Origin: Paraburkholderia silviterrae
Lineage (GTDB): Bacteria; Pseudomonadota; Gammaproteobacteria; Burkholderiales; Burkholderiaceae
Direction: 5' to 3'
Length of the DNA stretch: 64,000 bases
Assembly: GCF_004353915.1 (NCBI RefSeq)
Contig: NZ_SMRP01000002.1
Location: 148,574 to 212,573 of the forward strand
The position numbers and the translations under genes were made by a program. This document shows, piece after piece, positions 8,487 through 17,955 of the stretch. A model generated the notes under the pieces. It saw only the letters and a program-made list of their open reading frames with translations. It did not search any database and had not been told where the DNA came from. The first letter of the stretch is position 1; each line of letters opens with the position of its first letter.

Positions 8487-9711
8487 CCTGATAAAGCGTC
8501 GAGGCGCCGTTCCTGAGCGCGCCCTGCTCGTCAAAGGCGATGCGGCCTGTCACCCCGCCGAACGACAGCGTTCTGAGCGTACCGCGCCAGGCATCGGGAT
8601 TCGCCGACTTCGCCGCCGCCATCGCGTGAATGGCGGCCCAGGCGGCGTCATAGCCGAACGGCGCGTAGGCGAGCACATCGGCGCCGAAGCGGCTCTTGAA
8701 CCGTTGCTCGAAGCGCGGGCCGTCGGGCAGTTGCGCGAGCGGCCGGCCGTACTCCCATGCGAGCGCGCCTTCGCCCGCCTGGCCCGCGAGCCGCACGAAC
8801 TCGGGGATCGCCACGCCGCCGCCGCCCACGAATTGCGCGCTCATGCTGCGCGCCTTCAATTGCCTGACGAGCGCCGCCGCCTGGCGGGCGAGCCCGCCGA
8901 AATAGAGCAGGTCGGCGTCGGCGGCCTTGATATGCGCGAGCTGCGGGCCGAAGTCGACGACATCGCCGGAGTCGCCCGCCGCGAACTCGCGGGCGACCAC
9001 GGTGCCGCCGTGCGCCTTCACGGTGCGCTCGAACACGTCGGCCTCACCCTGGCCGAACGCGCTGCGGTCGTCGACGATGGCGATGCGCCGCGCCTTCAGC
9101 ACGTCGACGGCCCAGGCCCCCGCCATGCCCGCGTTCTGCGCGTCGTTCGAGATCACCGTGAAGACGTTGGCGAAGCCCTGCGAGGTAATGACGGGATTGG
9201 TCGCGGCGGGGTCGATCATAGGGATGCCGGCGCTCTCGTAAATGCGTGAAGCCGGAATCGCGGTGCCCGAGTTGAAGTGGCCGACCACGGCGGCCACGTC
9301 CTGATTCGAAAGCCGCGCGGCGGCCTGCACGCCCAGGCGCGGGTCGGCGCGATCGTCGATGGAAACGAGCTCGAAGTGCGCCGTTTGATCGCCGATCTTC
9401 ACGCCTTGCGCGTTGGCTTCGTCGAGGGCGAGCTGCACGCCGTTTTGCAGGTCGTGGCCATAGTCCGCGTACTCGCCGCTCAGCGGCGCGACAAAGCCGA
9501 TGCGCACGGTGAGCGGCGTGGCCGCGCCGGACGCCGCTGCGCCGGGCGCCGCCGCGTGCGCAGCGCCGCCGGGCGCAGCGGCGAGCACGCACGAGAGCGC
9601 GCCGAGCACGACGGCGAGCAGCGCAGTGCGTCGCGACGGCCGCAATGGCCAGCCTGGCGCGGGATGCGGCAGGTGGTGCAGCGAGCGGCGGGGCGCGTGG
9701 CGCAGTCTCAT
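8443..9711 (-). CDS. Branched-chain amino-acid-type ABC substrate-binding protein (orphan)
   Basis: 422 residues. The long N-terminus carries a basic stretch and a hydrophobic export signal (TALLAVVLGALSCVLAA) ending near AHA. The mature part is a type I periplasmic-binding fold: VRIGFVAPLSGEYADYG, LDEANAQGV, RLSNQDVAAVVGHFNSGTAI, MIDPAATNP and FAPFGYDAAWA-like blocks shared with LivJ/LivK. Such proteins deliver leucine-type amino acids, amides or aromatic acids to LivHMGF-type importers. No permease or ATPase gene lies nearby, so it must use a distant transporter or act as a sensor partner. The ATG at 9711 has GGAGTCACG before it; an in-frame open stretch further upstream is ignored. Confidence 0.88.
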   Translation of the reverse strand: MRLRHAPRRSLHHLPHPAPGWPLRPSRRTALLAVVLGALSCVLAAAPGGAAHAAAPGAAASGAATPLTVRIGFVAPLSGEYADYGHDLQNGVQLALDEANAQGVKIGDQTAHFELVSIDDRADPRLGVQAAARLSNQDVAAVVGHFNSGTAIPASRIYESAGIPMIDPAATNPVITSQGFANVFTVISNDAQNAGMAGAWAVDVLKARRIAIVDDRSAFGQGEADVFERTVKAHGGTVVAREFAAGDSGDVVDFGPQLAHIKAADADLLYFGGLARQAAALVRQLKARSMSAQFVGGGGVAIPEFVRLAGQAGEGALAWEYGRPLAQLPDGPRFEQRFKSRFGADVLAYAPFGYDAAWAAIHAMAAAKSANPDAWRGTLRTLSFGGVTGRIAFDEQGALRNGASTLYQVKQGAWVPVMTRGG

Positions 9712-9764
9712 CGTGACTCCTGTGTTGAACTCAAACGCGCCTGCTCGCCATCGCCACCGTGCGC

Positions 9765-10226
9765 TCAATGCGCCGATTGCATCGCAAGGAGCGTTTCGCG
9801 CAGGCGCACGAGCGGCGCCATGGTGTCTTCGTTCGCCCAGCCTTCGAGGTCGTCGAGGGCGCGGTTGCAGCCGTCGAGCACGACGTCCAGATCGACGGGC
9901 ACGCCATTGGCCAGCGCCAGGCGCACGATGGCCTCGAAGCGCTCGCAGTCTTCATCGCCATAGGCGATGTCGAGGTTGTCGGCGATGGTCTGCGCGATGT
10001 CGCTGCGCTGGCGGTCTTCCTCATCGACGAGGTCGATGATGCCGCGCGCCACTTCGGGCGCGTGGTAGAGCGCGATGTCGAGCCATTGCGCGGCATCGAA
10101 ATCGGCTTCATGGCTTTGCTCTTCGAAGTATTCGATCGCTTCCTGCTCGTGCGTCTCGCCGGCGTCGACGGCAAGGCACAGCTGCTCGAAATACTCTTCC
10201 TGTTCGCTGCGGATAGGGTGGGACAT
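9765..10226 (-). CDS. Small acidic protein of unknown function
   Basis: 153 residues, very rich in Asp/Glu and helical in character (SEQEEYFEQLCLAVDAGE, DAAQWLDIALYHAPEVA). No signal peptide, membrane segment or catalytic motif is visible. The start follows GAAGAGA at a suitable distance. It lies 53 bp upstream of the orphan binding-protein gene on the same strand, so co-transcription is possible but a shared role is not evident. The codon bias matches its neighbours, which supports a real gene. I do not recognise the family. Confidence 0.75.
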   Translation of the reverse strand: MSHPIRSEQEEYFEQLCLAVDAGETHEQEAIEYFEEQSHEADFDAAQWLDIALYHAPEVARGIIDLVDEEDRQRSDIAQTIADNLDIAYGDEDCERFEAIVRLALANGVPVDLDVVLDGCNRALDDLEGWANEDTMAPLVRLRETLLAMQSAH

Positions 10227-10316
10227 CGGTCAATCTCTTCACTAACGGTGGGCCTCGCGCCCAGATGCTGAAATGCGCATGGCGCACGCGGCTCGCATTA
10301 TAGGACGCGCGGCCAC

Positions 10317-10350
10317 GCAGTTAGCTCTGCAGTTAGCGCTGCAGTTAGCT
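10317..10350. repeat. 12-bp tandem repeat between pdxY and the acidic protein gene
   Basis: GCAGTTAGCTCT, GCAGTTAGCGCT and GCAGTTAGCT follow each other without gaps, nearly three copies. It lies 34 bp beyond the pdxY stop, in the non-coding gap. Confidence 0.85.
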
Positions 10351-10383
10351 CATGCACCCGGCACCCGCACCGGGGCCACGCGC

Positions 10384-11259
10384 TCAGGCCATGTCGAAGG
10401 CCCAGGCGTCGAACCATTCGCGCGGGCGCGCGATCTGGTCTTGTGCCGCGACGATCTCCAGTTCGTAGCGCCCCGCGTCGTAGGTGGTCTTCACGACCGC
10501 GTTCACGGCGGCGAGCGTGTGCTCGAAGGCGGGGCGCAGCGCATCGCCGTTCATCAGGCGCGCGACGAAGATGGCGCTCGTGATGTCGCCCACCCCCACG
10601 GGCTGGCGCGCGAAGTGATAGAGCGGGCGTTGGCCGAGCCACGCCTCGCGCTCGCTCACGACGAGCATGTTGAAGGTATCCGCCGGGCTGTTGCGGTCGA
10701 GCAGATGCTTCACGAGCACGAGCTTGGGCCCGCGCTGCAGCAGTTCGCGGCAGGCGTCGACGGCTTCTTCGGCGGTCTCGATCTCGCGGCCGACGAGCCG
10801 CTGCAGCTCGCTGTGATTCGGCATCAGTGCGTCGGCCACTTCCGGCATGTGGCGCACGAGAAACTCCTGGATGCCGGGCTCGACCTTGCAGCCATTGCCG
10901 TCGTCGTTGACCGAGCCCATCACCGGGTCGCAAAAGTAGCGCGCCTGCGGATTGGCGGCCTTCACGGCACGCACGATGTCGATGACCGCTTGCGCCTGCT
11001 CGGGCGCGCCCAGGTAGCCCGAGAGCACGGCGTCGCAGCGCGGCAGCACGCCGATCGCGCCGATGCCCTCGACGAGCTCCACCATCTGCTCGGCGTCGAT
11101 CGCGCTGCCGCTCCAGTGGCCGTACTGCGTGTGGTTCGAGAACTGGACGGTATTGAGCGGCCAAACGTTCACGCCGAGCCGGCGCATCGGGAACACAGCG
11201 GCGCTGTTGCCCGCATGGCCGAACACCACGTGTGACTGGATGCTCAAAACGTTTTTCAT
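10384..11259 (-). CDS. pdxY: Pyridoxal kinase PdxY
   Basis: 291 residues, close to the 287 of E. coli PdxY. It phosphorylates pyridoxal to pyridoxal 5'-phosphate in the salvage pathway. Ribokinase-fold blocks are present in order: the start [21 protein letters not shown], the TQYGHWSG loop that closes over the substrate, [29 protein letters not shown] and the [14 protein letters not shown] anion-hole block with its catalytic Asp. PdxY normally carries GxGD here, as seen. The ATG at 11259 (MKNVLSIQS) is chosen because 14 additional upstream codons have no family match. Confidence 0.94.
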   Translation of the reverse strand: MKNVLSIQSHVVFGHAGNSAAVFPMRRLGVNVWPLNTVQFSNHTQYGHWSGSAIDAEQMVELVEGIGAIGVLPRCDAVLSGYLGAPEQAQAVIDIVRAVKAANPQARYFCDPVMGSVNDDGNGCKVEPGIQEFLVRHMPEVADALMPNHSELQRLVGREIETAEEAVDACRELLQRGPKLVLVKHLLDRNSPADTFNMLVVSEREAWLGQRPLYHFARQPVGVGDITSAIFVARLMNGDALRPAFEHTLAAVNAVVKTTYDAGRYELEIVAAQDQIARPREWFDAWAFDMA

Positions 11260-11452
11260 GGGCGGTCGGTGGGGGGCGCGAAAATTCGCGCGGTGCAGCA
11301 ACGATAACCGAATTCTCCGCGCCCAGTCGATGGCCGCGTGTGCGCAGTGTTGCGTTCAGCCGTCGTGTTGGCTCGATGGCCGTGGATCGTCCTGCGAAGC
11401 GCCCGCGCTACCGGGCAGCATGTTTCGGTCAGTACGCCCTCGATTGCGCGCT

Positions 11453-12946
11453 TCAGGCCAGCTCGCGATAGAGCGCCATGTAGCGTTGCGCCGACGCGGC
11501 CCAGCCGAAGTCCTGCTGCATGCCGTGCGCGCGCGTCTCGCGCCAGTCGTGGCCGCGCGCGTAGAGCGCGAAGGCGCGGCGGATCGCAGCCGCAAGCGCG
11601 TCGGGCTCGAAGCGTTCGAATACGAAGCCGGTGGCGAGCCCGTCGGCGAGATTCTCGAGCGAGGCGTCGACCACGGTGTCGGCGAGACCGCCCACGCGAT
11701 GCACGAGCGGCAGCGCGCCATAGGCGAGCGCGTAGAGCTGCGTGAGCCCGCACGGCTCGAAGCGCGAGGGCACCACCATCACGTCGGCGCCCGCGACGAT
11801 CTCGTGCGCGAGCGTCTCGTCGAAGCCGAGCTCGACGGCCACGGCATCGGGATGCTGCTGCGCCGCGCGCGTGAAGCCCTGCTCGAGGCTGGCGTCGCCG
11901 GTGCCGAGCACGACGAGCTGGCCGCCGCGCCCGACGATCTCGGGCAGCGCGCCGAGCAGCAGGTCGAGGCCCTTTTGCTCGGTGAGGCGGCTCACCACGC
12001 CGAACAACGGCGCGTCGTGCCGCTGCGCGAGGTTCAGGCGCGCTTGCAGCGCCGTCTTGCAGCGCGGCTTGCCGCTCATGTGCGCGGCCGAGTAATGCGT
12101 GGCGATGGCATCGTCATGGGCCGGATTCCAGATGGCATAGTCCACGCCGTTCAGGATGCCCACCAGATCGTGCGCGCGGCCCTTGAGCAGCGCCTCGAGG
12201 CCGCAGCCCTGAGCGACGGTCTGGATCTCGCGCGCGTAGGTCGGGCTCACCGTCGTGATTTTGTCGGCGAAATAAAGGCCTGCTTTCAGAAATGAAAGCT
12301 GACCGTAGAACTCGACGCCGTGCATGTCGAAGAAGTCCGCGGGCAGGCCCAGCATGTCGAACTGCTGGGCCGGAAAGATGCCCTGGTAGGCGAGGTTATG
12401 AATCGTGAAGACGGAGCGCGTGTGCAGGGCGGCGGACTGCGGGTCGGCTTGTTGACCTGCGTGGCCGCGCGAGCGCGCGGCGGCGCGCAGGTAGGCGCTC
12501 GCGAGGCCGGCATGCCAGTCGTGCGCGTGCACGATGCGCGGCGCCCAGTCGGGGTCGGCGTGCTGGGCGAGCTGTGCGGCCGCCCAGCCGAGCAGCGCGA
12601 AGCGCTGGGCATTGTCGCCGTAGGGCACCTGCTCGGCGTCGAGGTAGGGGTTGCCTGGGCGCGCATAGAGCGTGTCGGCGCGGATCATGTAGACCGCCAG
12701 GCCGCTGCCCGGCAGGCGGCCCAGCTCGAGCGACGCCTCGGGCGCGCCGAAGGTGCGCGTGAGGCGCGCGATCGGCTGCAGATCGGCGAGGCCCGCGGCC
12801 ACGCTCGCGAAGCCCGGCAGCAGGACGCGCGCATCGGCGCCTTGCTCGATCAGCGCGACGGGCAGGGCGGCGGTGACGTCGGCAAGACCGCCGGTCTTTA
12901 GCAGCGGATAGAGTTCACTGGCTACATGCAGGACGCGGATCGTCAT
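11453..12946 (-). CDS. glgA: Glycogen synthase (ADP-glucose dependent)
   Basis: 497 residues from MTIRVLHVASELYPL. A GT5-family enzyme that adds glucose from ADP-glucose to the non-reducing end of alpha-1,4-glucan. The KTGGLADV nucleotide-binding loop is at about residues 17-24, HAHDWHAGLA follows, and the C-terminal half has VVSRLTEQKGLDLLL, FEPCGLTQLYALAYGALPLVHRVGGLADTV, the expected catalytic block. The frame is open for a further 71 codons upstream through a 12-bp tandem repeat; I take the internal ATG because homologues begin there, though its ribosome site (AGGACC) is only fair. It lies 262 bp downstream of glgC on the same strand, forming the glycogen operon. Confidence 0.94.
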   Translation of the reverse strand: MTIRVLHVASELYPLLKTGGLADVTAALPVALIEQGADARVLLPGFASVAAGLADLQPIARLTRTFGAPEASLELGRLPGSGLAVYMIRADTLYARPGNPYLDAEQVPYGDNAQRFALLGWAAAQLAQHADPDWAPRIVHAHDWHAGLASAYLRAAARSRGHAGQQADPQSAALHTRSVFTIHNLAYQGIFPAQQFDMLGLPADFFDMHGVEFYGQLSFLKAGLYFADKITTVSPTYAREIQTVAQGCGLEALLKGRAHDLVGILNGVDYAIWNPAHDDAIATHYSAAHMSGKPRCKTALQARLNLAQRHDAPLFGVVSRLTEQKGLDLLLGALPEIVGRGGQLVVLGTGDASLEQGFTRAAQQHPDAVAVELGFDETLAHEIVAGADVMVVPSRFEPCGLTQLYALAYGALPLVHRVGGLADTVVDASLENLADGLATGFVFERFEPDALAAAIRRAFALYARGHDWRETRAHGMQQDFGWAASAQRYMALYRELA

Positions 12947-12974
12947 CGGTCTGGGGTCCTTTGCGGGCTGGCCT

Positions 12975-13058
12975 GGTTGTTCGTCCGGTTGTTCGTCTGG
13001 GTGTTCGTCTGCTTGTTCGTCTGCTTGTTCGTGCAGATGTTCGTGCAGTTGCTCGTGT
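12975..13058. repeat. 12-bp tandem repeat upstream of glgA (about 7 copies)
   Basis: Seven consecutive 12-bp units of the form GSTTGTTCGTCT with small changes (GGTTGTTCGTCC, GGTTGTTCGTCT, GGGTGTTCGTCT, GCTTGTTCGTCT, GCTTGTTCGTGC, AGATGTTCGTGC, AGTTGCTCGTGT). It is in frame with glgA on the minus strand, where it would encode a four-residue DEQP/DEQA-like repeat. Confidence 0.9.
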
Positions 13059-13208
13059 GGCCGTTCTTGCTGCTGCTCTTGCGGCTGTCCGGATCGTGTC
13101 CGGCTGTTGCTGCAGGTTCCTTGCGTGGGCGCAGCACGTGGGCCGCATGCGGCTCGCATCTCGCTTGCATGCGGCCCGGACGAGGCGCTCGCCGACGCTG
13201 CTTGCCGC

Positions 13209-14480
13209 TCAGCCGCCGCGCCTGAGCTTCGCCAGCATCTCGTCGGTCACCAGCACGACGCCGTTCTCGGTCCGGTAAAAGCGTTCGCCATCGAGCGCGG
13301 GGTCTTCGCCGATCACGGTGCCGTCGGGGATCGCGCAGCCGCGGTCCACCACCACCCGGCGCAGCCGGCAGCTTGCGCCCACTGTCACCTCCGGCAACAA
13401 GACTGCCTCGGCAATGTTGCAGAACGACTTCACGAGCACATTCGACGAGACTACCGAGCGTGAGATCTGCGAGCCCGAGATCACGCTGCCGCCGCACACG
13501 ATCAGGTTCGTGCCCGAGCCTTGCAGGCCGTTCAGGTCGCGCACGAACTTGGCGGGCGGCAACTGCTCCTGATAGGTCCAGATAGGCCAGTTGCGGTCGT
13601 AGAGATCGAGTGCGGGAATCGTAGAGGCGAGGTCGAGATTGGCGGACCAGTAGGCGTCGATGGTGCCCACGTCGCGCCAGTAGGGCTCGGCGTTCGGATC
13701 GGACGAGACGCACGAAAGGCTGAACGGATGCGCGATCGCGTAGCCATCGGTGACCACGCGCGGAATGATGTCCTTGCCGAAGTCGTGGTCGGTGGCGCTG
13801 CGCGAGATGTTCTCCTCGAGCTGCTTGAAGAGATAGGCGGTCTCGAACACGTAGATGCCCATGCTCGCGAGCGCGATGTCGGGGTGGCCCGGCATCGCGG
13901 GCGGGTCGTCAGGCTTCTCGACGAAACCGGTCACGCGGCGCGACTCGTCCACGGCCATCACGCCGAAGGCGCGCGCGTCCATGCGCGGCACCTCGATGCA
14001 GCCCACGGTGCAATCGGCGCCGCTCGCGGCGTGGTCGGCCACCATGCGCGTGTAATCCATCTTGTAGATGTGGTCGCCGGCCAGCACGATCACGTATTTC
14101 GGCGAGATGGAGCGGATGATGTCGAGATTCTGGTAGACGGCGTCGGCGGTGCCGCGATACCAGTGCGCGCCTTCCACGCGCTGCTGCGCGGGCCACAAGT
14201 CGACGAACTCGTTGAATTCGCCGCGCAGGAAGCCCCAGCCGCGCTGCATGTGGCGCAGCAGCGAATGCGCCTTGTACTGCGTGACGACGGCGATGCGGCG
14301 GATGCCCGAATTCAGGCAGTTCGAGAGCGCGAAGTCGATGATGCGGTACTTGCCGCCGAAGTAGACCGCGGGCTTGACGCGCTTGTTGGTGAGCGGACCG
14401 AGACGGGTGCCGCGTCCACCCGCGAGCACGATCGCGAGCGTGGTGCGCTGCAGATCGTTGAGGCTTGCCGGAGTTTCCAT
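13209..14480 (-). CDS. glgC: Glucose-1-phosphate adenylyltransferase (ADP-glucose pyrophosphorylase)
   Basis: 423 residues, the usual size. It makes ADP-glucose from ATP and glucose-1-phosphate, the committed step of bacterial glycogen synthesis. The nucleotide-binding loop [20 protein letters not shown] is at about residues 20-39, with the allosteric/catalytic lysine-arginine cluster. Further blocks are [27 protein letters not shown] near residue 190 and the left-handed beta-helix C-terminus ([16 protein letters not shown]). The start is set by GGAGACGATC just upstream of ATG. It precedes glgA. No branching enzyme (glgB) or debranching gene is in the window. Confidence 0.95.
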   Translation of the reverse strand: METPASLNDLQRTTLAIVLAGGRGTRLGPLTNKRVKPAVYFGGKYRIIDFALSNCLNSGIRRIAVVTQYKAHSLLRHMQRGWGFLRGEFNEFVDLWPAQQRVEGAHWYRGTADAVYQNLDIIRSISPKYVIVLAGDHIYKMDYTRMVADHAASGADCTVGCIEVPRMDARAFGVMAVDESRRVTGFVEKPDDPPAMPGHPDIALASMGIYVFETAYLFKQLEENISRSATDHDFGKDIIPRVVTDGYAIAHPFSLSCVSSDPNAEPYWRDVGTIDAYWSANLDLASTIPALDLYDRNWPIWTYQEQLPPAKFVRDLNGLQGSGTNLIVCGGSVISGSQISRSVVSSNVLVKSFCNIAEAVLLPEVTVGASCRLRRVVVDRGCAIPDGTVIGEDPALDGERFYRTENGVVLVTDEMLAKLRRGG

Positions 14481-14948
14481 GATCGTCTCCTTGTTGTGCC
14501 CCCGGGGTGTCGCCAGGTCCGCGTCCGCCGGCTCATGCGCCAGAGGTGTTTTTGTGGGGCCGCCGAGGTGGGGCCGCGCAGGTGGTGCCGCCGAGGTCGG
14601 GCCGCACACGACGCGCCTTGCAGGTCGGCCCGCGCCGGCGCGCAGGCGGTCATGCCGGTGTGCCGTTTGCATGTCGTTTGCCCGCCGTCGGCAGCGCTTT
14701 TGTGACCGCGCAATGAATGTTCTAGCACCGAATGCCGCGTTGCGCGAATTCGCTGCACAGGGCGGCAGTCGGCGGCGCCTGTGCGAAAGCAGCAAGCCGC
14801 TTGCCCGGAGCGGTCTGCGAGCGGCGCGCCCATCGCGCGTTGCTGCGCTGCCCGCATGCCGGGCGCATGGCGGCTAGAATCGCTGACGCTCCGCGCGTCA
14901 CGCCGGCTGGGCGTTGAAGGACCCGCCGCGCGCGAGGTCACGCCACTC
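14481..14948. other. Divergent intergenic region, 468 bp
   Basis: Region between glgC and the hydrolase lipoprotein, which point away from each other, so it must hold both promoters. A TAGAAT at 14875-14880 is a possible -10 box for the hydrolase. A GC-rich near-duplication, GCCGCCGAGGTGGGGCCGC and GCCGCCGAGGTCGGGCCGC, lies around 14562-14606. No gene seen. Confidence 0.5.
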
Positions 14949-16070
14949 ATGACGACATTGCCCATGCTCTCGATACGCAAGCTTTCCACCATCGCCGCCT
15001 GTTGTGCCGCCGCATGTGTACTTGCCGCCTGCGCCGCCGGGAGTGGCGCGAACGCGCCGTCCGCCGCCAGCGCGCCTGGCGCTTCTGGCGCAAGCACACC
15101 GTCCGACGGTCCCGCCTATGGTCCCGAGCTGCAGGGCTTCGAATACCCGTACCCGGTGCACGAGTTCACCTTCACGTCCCAAGGCCAGACGCTGCACATG
15201 GCGTATATGGACGTGCAACCGGTGGGCCGGCCCACTCAAAAGCCCAACGGCCGTACGGTGGTCCTGCTGCACGGCAAGAACTTTTGCGCTGGCACATGGG
15301 GCGAGACCATTACCCAGCTCGCCGATGCCGGCTATCGCGTGATCGCGCCGGACCAGATCGGGTTTTGCAAATCGAGCAAACCTGCCGCGTACCAGTTCAG
15401 CTTCCAGCAGCTCGCGCGCAACACGCATGTGCTGCTCGCGTCGCTGGGCGTCGAGCGCGCGACGATCATCGGCCATTCGACGGGCGGCATGCTCGGGGTG
15501 CGCTACGGCCTGATGTATCCACGCGAGACGGAGCAGCTGGTGCTCGTGAACCCGATCGGGCTCGAGGACTGGAAAGCGAAGGGCGTGCCCTCGATCTCCG
15601 TGGACGACTGGTACGCACGGGAGCTCAAGACGAGCGCCGACGGGATACGCAAGTATGAGCAGTCGACCTACTACGCGGGCCACTGGGGCGAGCGCTACGA
15701 GCCGTGGGTGCAGATGCTGGCCGGCATGTACCGGGGGCCGGGCAAGCAGCAGGTTGCCTGGGATTCGGCGCTCCTTTACGACATGATCTACACGCAGCCG
15801 GTGGTGTACGAATTCGGCGAGTTGCGCATGCCGACGCTGCTGTTGATCGGTCAGAAGGACACCACCGCAATCGGGAAGGATCTCGCGCCGCCCGAAGTGC
15901 GCGCGACGCTCGGTAATTATCCGGAGCTCGGCAAGGCTGCCGCGAAAGCGATTCCGCACGCGACCCTGGTTGAATTCCCTGACCTCGGCCATGCGCCGCA
16001 GATGCAGGATCCGCAGGCGTTTCATAAGGCGCTGTTGGACTGGCTGGCAGCGGCGCCGGCGAACCGCTGA
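14949..16070 (+). CDS. Alpha/beta-hydrolase lipoprotein
   Basis: 374 residues. The N-terminus has a lipoprotein signal (basic IRK, hydrophobic ACCAAACVLA, then lipobox LAAC), so the protein is probably anchored in the outer or inner membrane facing the periplasm. The mature domain is a classical alpha/beta hydrolase: VVLLHGKNFCAGTWGETI, DQIGFCKSSKP, nucleophile Ser in IIGHSTGGMLGVRYGLMYP (G-H-S-T-G), an acid in LLIGQKDTTAIG and His in PDLGHAPQ. Substrate is unknown; the pattern fits small-molecule esterases or haloalkane/epoxide-hydrolase-like enzymes. Two ATGs (14949, 14964) are possible; the first has GAGGTC upstream. Confidence 0.87.
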   Translation: MTTLPMLSIRKLSTIAACCAAACVLAACAAGSGANAPSAASAPGASGASTPSDGPAYGPELQGFEYPYPVHEFTFTSQGQTLHMAYMDVQPVGRPTQKPNGRTVVLLHGKNFCAGTWGETITQLADAGYRVIAPDQIGFCKSSKPAAYQFSFQQLARNTHVLLASLGVERATIIGHSTGGMLGVRYGLMYPRETEQLVLVNPIGLEDWKAKGVPSISVDDWYARELKTSADGIRKYEQSTYYAGHWGERYEPWVQMLAGMYRGPGKQQVAWDSALLYDMIYTQPVVYEFGELRMPTLLLIGQKDTTAIGKDLAPPEVRATLGNYPELGKAAAKAIPHATLVEFPDLGHAPQMQDPQAFHKALLDWLAAAPANR

Positions 16071-16631
16071 GCATTCGAAAGGCTTTCTGTCCCGCCACCG
16101 GAATTTCCGTGGAGACCGCCTGCCGACAGGTGTAGTCGGCGCGCGATGCGCCCCCGTTTTCTAAATACAGAACTTGCGATGTTTCGGTTGGCGCTAGGCG
16201 TCCAGTGGAATATAAGGTAATATTTGATTACCTTTGAAATATTCTGTAATCTTGCGCGCCCATCAGATCATTGCAGGGATGCTCGCATGAGCTGTTCGAA
16301 GGGCGGGTACATGGCCTGTGCCTGATGGCGCTTATCGAACACCATCGACTTGGACCGCCGCAGTCGATAAGGAGTCCGACGCATCTGCGCGCGCAGTTTG
16401 ATGCGCCCATGCGGAGTCGACATTCGGGTGCCCCGGCGTTGTGAATTGAAGCGCTGTCGCGCTAGACGATATAGCGCGCACGCGACGTGGCCGGGCACTT
16501 TCTTCACGCTTCTCCCGAATTTTCTTCAAGTCAGCCTTCTTATGACAAGTTCGCTGGCGGCGACTCTCGTACTGGTCGCGGCTGCCTTCGTGCCTGGACC
16601 ATTCATGAAAGTGCAAAACCGATCGTGGCTA
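16071..16631. other. AT-richer intergenic region with a dyad, 561 bp
   Basis: Lower G+C than its surroundings. At 16214-16234 the arms AAGGTAAT and ATTACCTT flank a 5-bp centre, a perfect operator-like inverted repeat about 400 bp before the VirK-like gene. Open frames on both strands here are short and carry no recognisable motif. The base composition suggests acquired or decayed DNA. Confidence 0.5.
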
Positions 16632-17630
16632 ATGACGTCAATCTCTGAAATTCGCCACCTGCTGTCCAGGTCGATTCCTGGGCGAACGCCCCATGACCTC
16701 TTCAGGCGGGCCCGCGTGCTGATGTACGCGCTGCTCAACCCGTTTGCAGCCCGCATCTGGTTAAAGGCACTATCGACGAACACTCTGCTTGCAGATATTG
16801 CTGCCCGCAACCGGCGCTTTCTCGAGCGTCCCTTTCATTGCTTTGCCCAGGCCGATATGCGTGCAAACGAGCGTGCCGAGCTGCTTTGCGGTCATTTTCG
16901 AGTCGTGCGGGAGCTGTTTGGCGAAGATCTTGTGCGCAGGCTCTACCTGAATTCGGAGCACGTGACGTTGGCATCGAGTGGCAGGTATGCGCTCGTTGTG
17001 AGCGAGCCAGTACGCTGCTGGCGCGAGGGCTTGCTTACCGTCGCGTGGCGCGACGTGTTCGAGCACGTCGATCTGGCGTGGGCGACCATCAGCTTCGAAC
17101 GGCATGCCGGATCAGGCAAGCGGAGTGCGCTGATCGGGGGCCTGCAAGGGCCAGCCGGCGCGGACCGGGAGCGTGTGCGCGAGGCTACGCGCGCATGCCA
17201 TGGCTTACGACCGAAGGCCGCTGTTATCGAAGCCGTCAGCGAATTGTGCAGGATGGCGAGGATAGACGCGCTCACGGGCGTGACGAAGAAGACGCACGTG
17301 TCCGCCGCAACGGCGATCCAGTTTGGCGCGGACTATGACGGCTTCTGGCGTGAACAAGGCGGGGTTGAGGTCGACGGGCGGTTCGTGCTGCCGCTTCGCC
17401 CCTATCACCGCGACGTCAGCGAGGTTCCGTCAAAGCGGCGTGCTGAATTTCGCAGGCGGCAGACGCTGATTGCGGATTTGCTGGAGCAGCTCGATCGGGC
17501 AGTCGACGAAGCTCTGACTGCAGATCTGAAGCTGCCTCATCTGGGTCACGCTCACGCGACGGCCGACGACCACCTGCTGGAACTCGCTGCTGCTCTGGCA
17601 ACGGATTATTGTGAGGCGGAACCTGCGTGA
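16632..17630 (+). CDS. VirK/YbjX family protein (DUF535)
   Basis: 332 residues from MTSISEIRH; an in-frame ATG at 16605 would add nine residues, and neither has a strong ribosome site. The whole length follows the DUF535 pattern: RVLMYALLNPFAARIWL, ADMRANERAELLCGHFRV, EGLLTVAWRDVFEHVDLAWA-type beta strands, IGGLQGPAGADRERVREATR, CHGLRPKAAVIEAVSEL, GVTKKTHV, a DYDGFWREQGG block and VSEVPSKRRAEFRRR. VirK is linked to envelope changes and virulence in Shigella and Salmonella, but its biochemistry is not known. G+C is lower than in neighbours, so transfer is plausible. It faces the oxidoreductase gene tail to tail. Confidence 0.85.
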   Translation: MTSISEIRHLLSRSIPGRTPHDLFRRARVLMYALLNPFAARIWLKALSTNTLLADIAARNRRFLERPFHCFAQADMRANERAELLCGHFRVVRELFGEDLVRRLYLNSEHVTLASSGRYALVVSEPVRCWREGLLTVAWRDVFEHVDLAWATISFERHAGSGKRSALIGGLQGPAGADRERVREATRACHGLRPKAAVIEAVSELCRMARIDALTGVTKKTHVSAATAIQFGADYDGFWREQGGVEVDGRFVLPLRPYHRDVSEVPSKRRAEFRRRQTLIADLLEQLDRAVDEALTADLKLPHLGHAHATADDHLLELAAALATDYCEAEPA

Positions 17631-17955
17631 CGGCCGTGTGATGGAGTCGCGAGGGAAGGGTGAAGGAATCGCGTGCCAGGCGACTCCTCTGCTGAGGTCC
17701 TCTGTGAGCCCGATTGCTGCCGTCTACCCAATGGAATGGTCAATGGCGCAGGCGGGTCGACAAGCGCCTTTTCCCGGAGATCCGCGAGGAAGCTGATTCT
17801 CTGCCTCCGGCACATCGCTATTTCGCTCAAACCGTTATCCATGGCGCTGCTTCAGCTGCCTGGACTGCCTCGTTCATCCGCCGCAACGGTTTGGGCCGCT
17901 TCAAACGGCCCGAATGGACCAAACGGCCCAAACGGCCTCAATCACACCAACGGCT
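17631..17955. other. Convergent intergenic region with short repeats, 325 bp
   Basis: Between two converging genes. Several copies of AAACGGCC sit between about 17900 and 17940, interspersed with ATGGACC-like spacers. No clear intrinsic terminator with a T-run was found. Confidence 0.5.

Noticed and set aside
12975..13058. CRISPR-like array
   Set aside because: Units are only 12 bp and adjoin without spacers, so this is a tandem repeat.
16228..16616. Short minus-strand open frames before the VirK-like gene
   Set aside because: They overlap one another and carry no recognisable transposase or other domain; not enough to call a gene or a remnant.
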